60,792 bases of DNA from Lachnospiraceae bacterium A4 (GTDB lineage Bacteria > Bacillota > Clostridia > Lachnospirales > Lachnospiraceae). Shown piece after piece: positions 45,201-54,388 of the stretch; positions within the stretch are counted from its first letter, which is position 1; every line of letters starts with the position of its first letter. Location of the stretch: positions 308,064 through 368,855 of the forward strand of contig KE159538.1 of assembly GCA_000403215.2 (NCBI GenBank). Direction: 5' to 3'. A program made the translations under genes and the position numbers. The notes beneath the pieces are model-generated. The model saw only the letters and a list, made by a program, of their open reading frames with translations. It was not told the origin of the DNA and made no database searches.

Positions 45201-47455
45201 GCACACAGCAGTATCAGAATTTACTTGCAAAAGCACAGAAGCTTGAACAGAAAAAAGATACCAAAGGACTTTCCAAATCAGAGCAGGCACAGCTTGACAA
45301 ATACAATGCAGAGCTTGAAGCCATTCAAAAGGGTGCCATGGGTACAAACATCTCAGAGTACATGAAAACATGGGAATCATGGTATAAATTACAGCAGAAA
45401 CTTGACAATGGGGGAAAACTGTCTGCAAATGAAGCAAAGAAATATGACACCTATAAGGCACAGCTTGAAGCATGGAACAACGAAAAGCAGACACAGATCA
45501 GTGACTTGTTAAGCCAGATGGAGGACGATCTCGAACAGCTCAAAAAGACCTATGAGGAGAATGTATCAGAGGCGGAATCTGACATCAATGAATACCATGC
45601 AAACCTGTACAAACTTGCAAAACAGATCGCAGAGTACAACCTTACAACCCTGAAAGCACAGCTTGAATATCTTGACAGCTTTATCGGCTACTATAAGGAA
45701 CTTGTATCTTTATACGACACTTTCAGCGGCGACAAACTTACAAAACTGCTGACAGATTTAGATGAAAATGCAGTAAAGACAAAGGTTGATATGTATGGAG
45801 ATTACCTTGATGTTTTACAGGAAAAATATGATACCACCCTCTCTGAAATGAACGAATATGGACAACTCCTTGATGCACTTGACACAAACGATTTTGAAGC
45901 TTCTATGGACGTGTTTAACAAGGCACTGGAAAGCTACCGACAGAACGGGGATACCGCAATGGCTGATAAGTTACAGTCCGTGCTTGATCTGTTGAATGAG
46001 CGCGCTGTTGATGCTGATAACTGGGGAGAATTTGCTGACCAGTGGGCAGAGGAATGGGAAAAAGAATTTGCTTCTGCAAAACAGGAATTGATCGGAACAG
46101 CAACAGAAATACAGAACGTCAATGACGCACTTCGGAACGCAAAATTTGAGAACATCACCAATGCAATCAGTGAGCTTGACACCGCAAAAAGCATTCTCTC
46201 TTCCATCACAGATTTAATACAGGATGAATGGCTGTATGACAATGGAGAACTTTCAGAATACGGACAGGCAAAAGTTGCACTCCTTGTATCACAGCTTGAG
46301 GACGCACACAAAAAGGCAGACGCTTATCTGGACTTGTACAATGAAATTCAGAACAACAAAGATACCTATGCTTCTGACAAGGCTTACATGGAAGATCTCA
46401 ACAATGCCATCCAGAATTACTATAACACGCTGGGAGAATCCGCATCTCTTGAAAACAGCATTATTGAACTGATGAAACGCAGTGCACAGGAAGAGCTTGA
46501 CAGCCTGAATAAAATCATTGACGCGCGCAAGAAGGCATTGCAGAAAAAGAAGGAATACTACGATTACAATAAGACCATAAAGAACAGCCAGAAGGAAATC
46601 GACAGTATCAAAGCCCAGATCGCCGCGATTGAAAATCTTTCAGGTGCAATGGACGCAGCAACAAAAGCAAAGCTCGCACAGTTAAAAGCTGACCTTGCAG
46701 AAAAAGAAGATGCTTTGAAAGAAACCAAGGATGAACATACTTATACCTTACAGATAGATGCACTGGATGAATTTGCAGCTTCCCTTGAAGAAGCACTTGA
46801 TAATTCCACCAAATCCCTTGCAGAAATTCTCGAGGAACACAATAAACTGATGGGTGATGCAAAAGACCTTTATCAGACAGTTGGCGGCAGTGTGAACAGT
46901 ACACTGGACAAAATCAAAGACCTCTACAGCGGTACAGGCACAATAACAGGCAGCACGGATATAGATCTAACACCAAAGGGAAACGAAACCAACAGAACAG
47001 GCAGTACCCCTTCAATTAATATCACGCCAACAGTAATTAGTAATGAATCCACAAGCAGAATCAAAGACGATCCAGAAGATGTCAGTCTGATAATTAAACA
47101 GAATATGCTTAAAGCAGCGGAACTCTTTGAAAAATACGGGTCTGAGCTGATGAATCCAGAACGGGTATTTAAGGTAAATGACCAGAATATGTTTGAAATG
47201 GTGAACAGGCAGTTTTCAGTTATGGCTAGTACTGGACAGAATATTCCTGATTATGTTAGGAATAAGAATGAACAATCCGTAGTAATCAATAATCACTATG
47301 ATAGTTTAATTAATGTAGAAGGTAGTGTTGATAAGAGTTTCAGCAAAGAGTTTACGGAAAACTCTGATAAGCTGTATAAGGAAATTACTCGCAAAATGTA
47401 TAAAGATGCTAAAATGGCTACTGGAAGAATACCAGTAAGACGCCCTACTGTCTAG
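42227..47455 (+). CDS. Tape measure protein, exon 3
   Basis: 1742 codons. Exon 3 is nearly all coiled coil and has three long related repeats beginning near 44294, 44729 and 45208 (pattern LL-I-K, then L-YY-Q--LD-NAT, then I-Y-AW-KL--KL--GK-LS). It is visibly richer in G and C and in NNC/NNG codons than exons 1 and 2, suggesting mosaic origin. The C terminus (SVVINNHYDSLINVEGSVDK) is typical of clostridial tape measures. The TTG at 42224 belongs to the intron and is not a start. Confidence 0.9.
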   Translation: MINEREFFSQSEILLNTYLKDSEEHMTKYAEEISDAEKTLHSDRVNAYQYESDELSRLRDGNYLNMAEYYQSMMGLQDEYYNSEALKLKNLADTMEAQYGRMSHVTLTRPSVNATEIQSAGYTTELPSSSVYAQSFGDETKQVILTPILPDGTILSPEALQSYAARLLNGEKIDADIELSMFEGKDAVKQTAEYINGLEKMQSEYQTLKAAFSESPYGDFTEEQLEALEKLTEEIEKHKSQLSSELGGIKSAYDDLIEIRDTYNEYGKISVDQYQSLCDMGFEYLALLSNESGALSLDEDAFQRLTDAKIQQIQVDMALQATDLIKNIQTEEQAVQYLAASYENLAANALSAAEQMLYAAQANAQLMYGADSMQAQAANTIVKGYENSKLAAGVVDIKMQSGGGYPEEKKKKEEKPEERDWAEKILDNIEKNLEKSSKFIEKISDQTGRLIDKVERFFSWQKKNAMINRAVKSTDKEINANQKQISQLITAVKKVKGVSDLYAKKMDKIGEGLSGEYKNKIKNGTLQIEDIEDTDLQDTIKDYEKWYDKLQDCKEKMDEYNDSIQECRDAISSLYEQQRDLIRQKLDNILSYYSDMDSYLSSITSKIESIISLNDEMGKRSSISELVEEFAAISEQLNPTVKTELTGSSVTENSFGDSKKVAEAVKRDQQELVDSIQKEIDNLSVDQSGTYTKLLKNIAKTEAQIDKYISKGWNVTRSKQFDKLTQKLQNYYDLQNELDQNATSNTITNYSRIYTAYQKLKNKLDSGKTLSKSEQKRFASYEKQLEVLKNSGQNALDRLSQELAEADGTAKKQTEAEKIKDEISNVQEQLENSATYRNLLGSIEKVKGQLAALDDKGYDNLTQSQKKKYDRLQSQLEAYYSQKEALDENATAANIAEYNKIYLAWKKLQDKLNKGKNLSVNEWKKYNTYTDQLENYSKEKADALEQLNEDLADALDPGDKLEQIEKTYEESAEGIYESYNSQIDSINDEAESTQQYQNLLAKAQKLEQKKDTKGLSKSEQAQLDKYNAELEAIQKGAMGTNISEYMKTWESWYKLQQKLDNGGKLSANEAKKYDTYKAQLEAWNNEKQTQISDLLSQMEDDLEQLKKTYEENVSEAESDINEYHANLYKLAKQIAEYNLTTLKAQLEYLDSFIGYYKELVSLYDTFSGDKLTKLLTDLDENAVKTKVDMYGDYLDVLQEKYDTTLSEMNEYGQLLDALDTNDFEASMDVFNKALESYRQNGDTAMADKLQSVLDLLNERAVDADNWGEFADQWAEEWEKEFASAKQELIGTATEIQNVNDALRNAKFENITNAISELDTAKSILSSITDLIQDEWLYDNGELSEYGQAKVALLVSQLEDAHKKADAYLDLYNEIQNNKDTYASDKAYMEDLNNAIQNYYNTLGESASLENSIIELMKRSAQEELDSLNKIIDARKKALQKKKEYYDYNKTIKNSQKEIDSIKAQIAAIENLSGAMDAATKAKLAQLKADLAEKEDALKETKDEHTYTLQIDALDEFAASLEEALDNSTKSLAEILEEHNKLMGDAKDLYQTVGGSVNSTLDKIKDLYSGTGTITGSTDIDLTPKGNETNRTGSTPSINITPTVISNESTSRIKDDPEDVSLIIKQNMLKAAELFEKYGSELMNPERVFKVNDQNMFEMVNRQFSVMASTGQNIPDYVRNKNEQSVVINNHYDSLINVEGSVDKSFSKEFTENSDKLYKEITRKMYKDAKMATGRIPVRRPTV

Positions 47456-47466
47456 CCCTAATTTTA

Positions 47467-47494
47467 AACCACACTCTGAAATATGGGTGTGGTT
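47467..47494 (+). terminator. Hairpin after the tape measure gene
   Basis: AACCACAC pairs with GTGTGGTT around a 12-nt loop; the following sequence is AT-rich without a pure T-run. Confidence 0.5.
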
Positions 47495-47536
47495 ATAATA
47501 ATTTATTAAACATAATAAACGAGATGAGGTGATTTT

Positions 47537-48397
47537 TTGTCTTTATTAACTGCAAAAAATTTTATATTTTATGGTAAAAGTAGTGACGATTTTAATCTAA
47601 TGATTGCATGGATAGGAAATTCAGACGCTGATATTTCAGAAAATGGCCTTAATTTATCTTTACAAAAAACAGGTAATAAATTAAATCGGAAAACAAATAC
47701 ATATGGAGTTCAGAGTGAAAATATAGTCCTTAATTTTAGTGTTGTAAAAAAAGATTGTTCAGAAATAACAAGATTACAATCAATTCAAATAAATGAATGG
47801 CTTACATCATCTTCTACTTCTCAGGTTCTTGCTTTTAATGATAGCGATTCCTATCCCTTACATTATTATGCAGTATGTACACAAATTGAAGATATTATTG
47901 TTGGTGGTAAACTAGTTGGAAAACAATTAAAATTTGAAACAAATTCACCATTTGCTTTTTCTGAAAAAATGATAAAACATATAGAAGTAACAAACTCCCG
48001 TCAAATTTCTATTAATAATACTTCCAATGCAAATAACAACATTATTTATCCCAAAATAACAATATTAACCACATCTCCCACCATCATTATAGAAAATAAA
48101 ACAGATAAAAAATCTGTAACTATAACAACAGATTCCTTGGATTCTGGGTCAGACGGAAATAAACACATTAAAATAGATTCTTATAATATGACAGTCACGG
48201 ATAAACTAAATAAATTAATACCAGCTTATAAAATAGGCTGGAATGAAACTTATAAAAGTCATGTATCTGCAATTGATGATTATATAATGAATATATATTG
48301 GATACGTTTTTTAAGAGGGAAAAATGAGATATTAATTTCTGGAAACTGTAAAATGACTATAGAATATGAATCCCCAAGAAAGGCAGGTTGCTTATAA
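47537..48397 (+). CDS. Distal tail protein (Dit)
   Basis: TTG start after GATGAGGTGA. 286 aa with the Dit layout: an N-terminal tube-like domain (LTAKNFIFYGKSSDDFNLMI), the LKFETNSPFAFS segment (about residues 132-143) and a C-terminal galectin-like beta domain ending GNCKMTIEYESPRKA. Forms the hub between tail tube and baseplate. The next gene starts 4 nt after its stop. Confidence 0.8.
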   Translation: MSLLTAKNFIFYGKSSDDFNLMIAWIGNSDADISENGLNLSLQKTGNKLNRKTNTYGVQSENIVLNFSVVKKDCSEITRLQSIQINEWLTSSSTSQVLAFNDSDSYPLHYYAVCTQIEDIIVGGKLVGKQLKFETNSPFAFSEKMIKHIEVTNSRQISINNTSNANNNIIYPKITILTTSPTIIIENKTDKKSVTITTDSLDSGSDGNKHIKIDSYNMTVTDKLNKLIPAYKIGWNETYKSHVSAIDDYIMNIYWIRFLRGKNEILISGNCKMTIEYESPRKAGCL

Positions 48398-48400
48398 TAT

Positions 48401-51400
48401 ATGGAATATTCAAAAATATATTTATGTAAAACTGATGGTTCCATACTTGGATATATGTCTGGTATAAAAACAGAAACATGTAATTTAAGAAAAAATGCAG
48501 TTTCACAATGGGAACTAACCTTTGAAGTAGAAAGATATACAAATAATAATTCCTGTGAATTAAACAAAAGTAATTATTATGATTCTATTGACACAATGAT
48601 GCGGTTGTATCTTGATGGAAAAGAACAAGCTTTTTTTGTAATTGATGAGGAACCAACTATTCGCGGTGAAGGGTTACAAGAAACAAAAACAGTAATAGCA
48701 CATTCTATTGAATGTGAATTAAGCTACTTATATATTAAAAATTTTAAAATAAATTGTGGTACAAAGGATAGTCAAGAGTATTTGGTAACTGACTCTACTG
48801 GCAATTTTAATAATATTAATCCCTATTCAAATCTTCCATACGAATATATTTCTCTCGTAAATTATGATAATCCTCAATTATCTTTGTTACATCTCGCATT
48901 ACAAAATACTGGGTGGGATGTTGATGAAAATATTGATACTGATATTTGTAATATTAAAAAGAGTTTTGAAATTGCAAGCGAAAATATATATTCTTTTTTT
49001 ATGAATACTGTTTCATCTTCTGCTTCTATCATCTTTCAATTTGATAGAAAAAATAAAAAAGTAGGTATTGTAAAAGTAGAAGATTTTGGTGATGATACTG
49101 GCATATTTATTAGTATGCGTAATTTAATGAATAGCTTTGAAATTAATAGCTCATCAAATGATGAATTAATCACTAAATTAATTCCAACTGGTGCTAATAA
49201 TTTAGGTATAGAGCAGGTGAATTTTGGAAAAGATTATATTATGAATCTTGATTTTTTTATGAACTCTTTAAATGAGTATGGTGATTATAAATATGTATCC
49301 AAAGAACTTCACGATAAATTTATTATTTGGAAAAATTATCGTGATTCAGAGAAATTAATATTTAATGGTAAACAATATTCACGCAGAGAACTATATATTG
49401 AACTATCAAAGTTATATAATCAAACTATTTTAAGTATCAATGAAATTAAAAATCGTGTACCAAATGACGGAGCTATCACAGATTATAAAACATTTTCTTT
49501 GGATGAGCTAAAATTGCACTTGAATGCATTTAACAAAGCTCTTGTTTCTTTAATTACTATTTACAAAAATGAATATGGCGTTACTGAGATCGGTGCAGCG
49601 CCGAATTATACGCCAACGCCCTCTTCTGCTACCAATATTAAAAATACTCCATATTGGCATGATTATTATGCATATAAAGAATCTATCATTCCCCAGATTG
49701 AAGAAGCTTTAAAAATGTACTGTCAGACTGACTCCAACGGAAATCTTGTGACTGACATGAATGGACACTTTATAGAAATGGAATTTGGAAATCCTGCTTA
49801 TTATGCCGATCCAAGCATAGTTAAGGAAATTGATGCTTATAAATATGAATGGTCTTTATATGGATTAGATGAACTAGAATCAAAGAAAAAAGCATGGTCA
49901 GAAGTTTCAAACATTTTATTTCATGAATGCTTTATAAAATCTGGAACAATAGCTGCTCCTACTGCTTATCGTACTCCCGATGATAATGGGTGGAACAGTT
50001 TGTCTGACAAACAGAAAAAAGAATTTACTTCAAAATCTGCTTATATTGATAAACTAAATCAATATTTAGATTATATGTCTTTTGATATACGAGATAATTC
50101 TTTAACTAAAACCAAATGTAAAGGTATTATTAGACAATGCAATGATGCGGTACTCTCTCGAAAAAATGAGATTAAATCATTGGAAAGTTTACAATATACT
50201 TATTCAATGCAAAGAATTGAACTTGCAAATTCTGTAACCTTGGAAAACTTTAAAGTTAATAACACTCTTCTATTTTCTAAAAAAGATTTAAATATCATCA
50301 ACAGTTTAATTGCAGAACAGGATTATAATAATTCTAATATTTTAATTACAAATCTTGATGACATTGTAAGTACAGTTGATGCTCAGGAAGAATTATATCA
50401 AGCTGCTATCAAAGAGTTGTATGTATTATCACAGCCACAATATTCGTTTCAAACAGAATTAGATAATTTATTTGAACTTGAAGAATTTCAATGTTATCAA
50501 AATATATTTGATATTGGTAACTTTATTCACGTAGGATATGAAACTCATGAAGAACTTTTCATTCCTGATTTTATAAAATTACGTCTAATTTCAATTGAAT
50601 TCAATCCTTTGGAGTCTAATGAAAAATTATCTATAGAATTTTCTACAGTAAAAAAATCTTTGGATAGTATATCTGACTTTACTTCTCTCATTGATAAAGA
50701 CAATTCAACTTCCTCTGGCGGCAGTTCATCATCTTCCAGTGGAGGTGGTACATACGGTAACAATGACGCAAATGTACAAATGAGCAACAATATGCTGAAT
50801 GCCCTTCTCAGTACAGAGCTGTTTGGGACAACTGTTACAGATGTTATTTTGGACAGCATAAAAGGGAACAAAGGAAATTTTAATACGCTTCTATCTCATA
50901 GCGGTGTGTTTGATTCCTTAGAGGCTGGACGTATAAAAATAAGCGGAGAATGTCTTTTTGATATCATCAAGTCAAGTAACTACGTTGCTGGGAAATCAGG
51001 AAGCTTTTTGGATTTATTAACTGGAAGTTTTGATTTTGCTGGCGGAAAATTAAAATGGAATGATGATAAGCTGTCTATTGATGGTTCAGGAAGCTTTACA
51101 GGTGACATTGTTGCAAATTCACTGAAATTAGGACAAGATGTAAAAATAGATAATACAAGTATATCAGGACTGTCAAAGGTTGCGACTACTGGTGATTTTA
51201 ATGATCTGTCTAATACCTCAGACATATTAATGACTGATGATGTATCCATTGAATCTACTACTGATCTAAATGGTGTCACAACAAAGACAATAAATGTAGG
51301 AGAACACACATACACTACAAAAGAATCAGATAATTATATTTTAACCAATGTTGGGCTGGGGACTAATACTGATAAACATGATGAAAGTTTCTTTAAGGTA

Positions 51401-52753
51401 TCAAAAAATGGATTATTAGAAGCCAATAACGCTTTGATATATGGAACAATATTTGCAACAGACGGACGTTTTTCTGGCGAAGTTTATGCTACTTCTGGAA
51501 GCTTTACAGGTGATATTATTGCAAATTCATTAACAGCCATTAAAAGTGGGAACATTGCTGGATGGACTTTTAACGAAGATGGTTTTCATAGGTCTAATTC
51601 TGGTGAAACATTTTCACAATCTATTGATTCAAACGGTATTTCTATAAGTGATTTCTTTTTTATACAGCCAGAAGGTTTTATTACAAGTGATCCACAATAT
51701 TATAAGACAATACGTGATTATCAATGGACTGGACAGGAACAGCTTAGTTCTAATATTTATCTGGATGGGTCAAAAGATGAAGGAAATACTGGAAGTTATA
51801 TTTGTATATATGCTTATGGGAATGAATCCAGCACAATAACTTTAACTGGAAGCTTTATAGAAGATTTTGAACAAGATGATTCTAATGATGAAGAAGAAAA
51901 AACAATTATCATATCTGAATCTATGATTTGTAAAATTGATAATTATGTAAAAATATATTTAACAGTCGATGATATATTTTTTGGTTATCATTTTGATGAT
52001 GTTACTCATTTTCCTTCTGCCCTTGCAGTTATAAAATCCGTTGGTTTATACGACAATATAGGAAAACGAATCGGCATGTATAAAATTGATGTATTTTCAT
52101 CACAGAATAAAATAAAAAATACTTTTTATTTGAATACTGTTCGTTCATATGATGATTTTGTAATCAATTCTTTGTTTGGGCAAGTATCATTAAAAACATT
52201 AGATCTCTGCCCGTTAGGAATAAATGCATTTTCAGAGTTTGAATTTAACATCTATCCCGATGATAATTCAAATGTTGAACCTAAAGTTACCATATCTTCA
52301 TCTTCTTTAAAGCACGCTGGTGTTTATGATACTACTGTTTCATCAGGATCGCAGTTAAGAATCAGTGCCGATGGTACAATCCAAAGATATTCATCTTCTT
52401 CTAAACGGTATAAAAAGGATATCACTGATATAATCCCATCTGAATTAAATCCACAAAAACTGTATGATTTAAATGTAGTTTCATATAAATATCTGGATCA
52501 TTACCTTCCAGCTAATGACCAGCGATATAAACATGATATACTTGGTTTTATTGCCGAAGATGTATATGAAAAATACCCCGAAGCCTGCAACTTAAATGAT
52601 GATGGACTGCCTGAAATGTGGGAAATCAATATTCTCTTCCCCGCTGCTTTAAAACTTATTCAGGAACAACATAAAGAAATTATCGCATTATCTGAACAGA
52701 TAGAGACAATGAAACAGCAATTTCAAGAAATAAAAATGTGCATTATCGACTAA
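48401..52753 (+). CDS. Tail-associated lysin/receptor-binding protein with S74 chaperone
   Basis: 1450 aa. Residues 1-400 resemble the Tal (gp44-like) hub (KTVIAHSIECELSYLYIKN, then LITKLIPTGANNLG). A Ser/Gly linker near residue 770 leads to beta-helical repeats (DSLEAGRIKISGECLFDIIK, GSFTGDI twice). The C-terminal 120 residues are an intramolecular chaperone auto-protease (Peptidase_S74): SSSSKRYKKDITDI with the cleavage Ser, then HDILGFIAEDVYEKYPEA. Self-cleavage would release the trimerised fibre. Confidence 0.82.
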   Translation: MEYSKIYLCKTDGSILGYMSGIKTETCNLRKNAVSQWELTFEVERYTNNNSCELNKSNYYDSIDTMMRLYLDGKEQAFFVIDEEPTIRGEGLQETKTVIAHSIECELSYLYIKNFKINCGTKDSQEYLVTDSTGNFNNINPYSNLPYEYISLVNYDNPQLSLLHLALQNTGWDVDENIDTDICNIKKSFEIASENIYSFFMNTVSSSASIIFQFDRKNKKVGIVKVEDFGDDTGIFISMRNLMNSFEINSSSNDELITKLIPTGANNLGIEQVNFGKDYIMNLDFFMNSLNEYGDYKYVSKELHDKFIIWKNYRDSEKLIFNGKQYSRRELYIELSKLYNQTILSINEIKNRVPNDGAITDYKTFSLDELKLHLNAFNKALVSLITIYKNEYGVTEIGAAPNYTPTPSSATNIKNTPYWHDYYAYKESIIPQIEEALKMYCQTDSNGNLVTDMNGHFIEMEFGNPAYYADPSIVKEIDAYKYEWSLYGLDELESKKKAWSEVSNILFHECFIKSGTIAAPTAYRTPDDNGWNSLSDKQKKEFTSKSAYIDKLNQYLDYMSFDIRDNSLTKTKCKGIIRQCNDAVLSRKNEIKSLESLQYTYSMQRIELANSVTLENFKVNNTLLFSKKDLNIINSLIAEQDYNNSNILITNLDDIVSTVDAQEELYQAAIKELYVLSQPQYSFQTELDNLFELEEFQCYQNIFDIGNFIHVGYETHEELFIPDFIKLRLISIEFNPLESNEKLSIEFSTVKKSLDSISDFTSLIDKDNSTSSGGSSSSSSGGGTYGNNDANVQMSNNMLNALLSTELFGTTVTDVILDSIKGNKGNFNTLLSHSGVFDSLEAGRIKISGECLFDIIKSSNYVAGKSGSFLDLLTGSFDFAGGKLKWNDDKLSIDGSGSFTGDIVANSLKLGQDVKIDNTSISGLSKVATTGDFNDLSNTSDILMTDDVSIESTTDLNGVTTKTINVGEHTYTTKESDNYILTNVGLGTNTDKHDESFFKVSKNGLLEANNALIYGTIFATDGRFSGEVYATSGSFTGDIIANSLTAIKSGNIAGWTFNEDGFHRSNSGETFSQSIDSNGISISDFFFIQPEGFITSDPQYYKTIRDYQWTGQEQLSSNIYLDGSKDEGNTGSYICIYAYGNESSTITLTGSFIEDFEQDDSNDEEEKTIIISESMICKIDNYVKIYLTVDDIFFGYHFDDVTHFPSALAVIKSVGLYDNIGKRIGMYKIDVFSSQNKIKNTFYLNTVRSYDDFVINSLFGQVSLKTLDLCPLGINAFSEFEFNIYPDDNSNVEPKVTISSSSLKHAGVYDTTVSSGSQLRISADGTIQRYSSSSKRYKKDITDIIPSELNPQKLYDLNVVSYKYLDHYLPANDQRYKHDILGFIAEDVYEKYPEACNLNDDGLPEMWEINILFPAALKLIQEQHKEIIALSEQIETMKQQFQEIKMCIID

Positions 52754-52814
52754 TAAAGCACATTTTTTATTACATTTCGTGCAAATACAATCATAAAATA
52801 AGGAGAAATTAATA

Positions 52815-53117
52815 ATGCCACATGACAAAAACCAGATTAATCAAAATACTGCTGGGATAGAAATGCCGCATGGTTTACTGTCCGAAGATTTTAAACAGAA
52901 TATTTTAACCCTAATACAAACTCATAAATTAGACATACAAACCAAAGCTATTATACTGGATGCTGTTTTGTTATCTGTTAATATGATCGCAAAACAACAG
53001 ACACAGTTCGAATTGAATGAATACCAGAATAAATTAAACAATCAAAAAACAGAGGAAACAAAAAAAAGAAGCGTCTTAAATGATGTTTCTTTTTTGATGG
53101 GGAGGTGCATGATATAA
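52815..53117 (+). CDS. Small helical tail protein (100 aa)
   Basis: AAGGAG precedes the ATG. A helical product; the C-terminal codons ATGGGGAGGTGC contain the ribosome site of the following gene. Possibly a baseplate accessory. Not recognised. Confidence 0.55.
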   Translation: MPHDKNQINQNTAGIEMPHGLLSEDFKQNILTLIQTHKLDIQTKAIILDAVLLSVNMIAKQQTQFELNEYQNKLNNQKTEETKKRSVLNDVSFLMGRCMI

Positions 53118-54388
53118 ATGCAATAATTAAAACAACAGATTTAAGTTTTTATAATGAGTTTGGAGTTTTGACATTAAATGCCAAACAGTTTGATACTGGC
53201 AGAAAATTTATTTTTAATATTATTGAAAATGATGAAGCGTTTGATATCAGGGGTTGTAAAACATATATCCGCATTCAAAAAGCCGACGGAACACAATTTC
53301 AGGGAAATGAATGCTGTAAAACCGAAGGAACAAACAGTATAGTTGTTGATACATCTATTGGTAACGGAAATCAGATTCTTACTGCCCCGGGTGTAAACCA
53401 GTGCGAGCTGCATCTTGAAGATGACCGTGGTATTTATCTGACAACATGGACATTTAATATTTATGTTGAAAAACGTGTACATAATGCTGAAAATTTATCA
53501 TCATACAATTCATTTGATGTGATTGACAGTATGGTTGTCATGGAAAAAGAAAGAATCGAAAATGAAAAAATACGGTTACAAAATGAAGATCAGCGTATTA
53601 TAAACGAAAATAAGAGGATTGATAACGAAAACCAGCGAAAACACGATGAGGACACTAGAAACAATAATGAGACTGATCGAAATAACAATGAAAACCAACG
53701 CATAGACAATGAAAATTTGCGCGATCAATCCGAACAAATACGTGAAGATAATGAGAAAAACCGAATTATTTGTGAGAATCAGCGCAAATTAGACGAAGCT
53801 CAAAGAGAAGCTGAAGAAAAAATAAGACAGGATAATGAAAATGACAGAAAAAAGACATTCAATACTGTTTTATCACAAGCACAAACATATGCTGACTCTG
53901 CTTCTGTTTCTGCGTATAAAGCAAAAGAGAGTGAAAACATAACAGCTCTGAACACTGCTACAGCATCAATCTGCGCTTACAATGCAAAATTAAGCGAACA
54001 TAACAGCAGGATTAGCCAGATTGAATCCAAAAAATCTGAAACGGCATCAAATATTTCTGCTTCTGCTTCTGCCAGCTCTGCTTCTGAGTCTGAAAATAGT
54101 GCTAAATTATCTGAAAGCTGGGCGCGTGGATATACAGGCATAAGGACAAATGAAAATACGAATAATTCAGAGTTTTGGTGCCAGCAGTCCCAGCTACATA
54201 AAAATGAAGCGGAAATATTATTAAACGATGCCACTGAGTTATTACAGAATGTAACCCAGCAGGTTATTGATTTTGAGTTTGAAGTTACTGATGATGGCGA
54301 ACTTGTTTATGAATCAGATACATATGATTTTGAAATAAATGATAATGGTGAACTGGAATACTGGATTCACCAAGAGGAGGAAATTTAA
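53114..54388 (+). CDS. Baseplate upper protein-like (BppU) with NExQR repeats (AUA start)
   Basis: The N-terminal 130 residues (INAIIKTTDLSFYNEFGVLT..., DTGRKFIFNIIEN) match the BppU N-terminal beta domain of lactococcal-type phages. Residues about 140-250 are a long coiled coil built of ENQRIDNE-type heptads. The C terminus has short acidic beta repeats (DDGELVYESDTYDFEINDNG). There is no ATG in frame: GTG 53105 overlaps the ribosome site, and ATA 53114 lies 8 nt after GGAGG, so I take ATA as start. Confidence 0.72.
   Translation: MNAIIKTTDLSFYNEFGVLTLNAKQFDTGRKFIFNIIENDEAFDIRGCKTYIRIQKADGTQFQGNECCKTEGTNSIVVDTSIGNGNQILTAPGVNQCELHLEDDRGIYLTTWTFNIYVEKRVHNAENLSSYNSFDVIDSMVVMEKERIENEKIRLQNEDQRIINENKRIDNENQRKHDEDTRNNNETDRNNNENQRIDNENLRDQSEQIREDNEKNRIICENQRKLDEAQREAEEKIRQDNENDRKKTFNTVLSQAQTYADSASVSAYKAKESENITALNTATASICAYNAKLSEHNSRISQIESKKSETASNISASASASSASESENSAKLSESWARGYTGIRTNENTNNSEFWCQQSQLHKNEAEILLNDATELLQNVTQQVIDFEFEVTDDGELVYESDTYDFEINDNGELEYWIHQEEEI

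Noticed and set aside
42224-47455. An independent protein with TTG start at 42224
   Set aside because: The TTG is the last intron bases; P1/P10 pairing and frame show it is exon 3.
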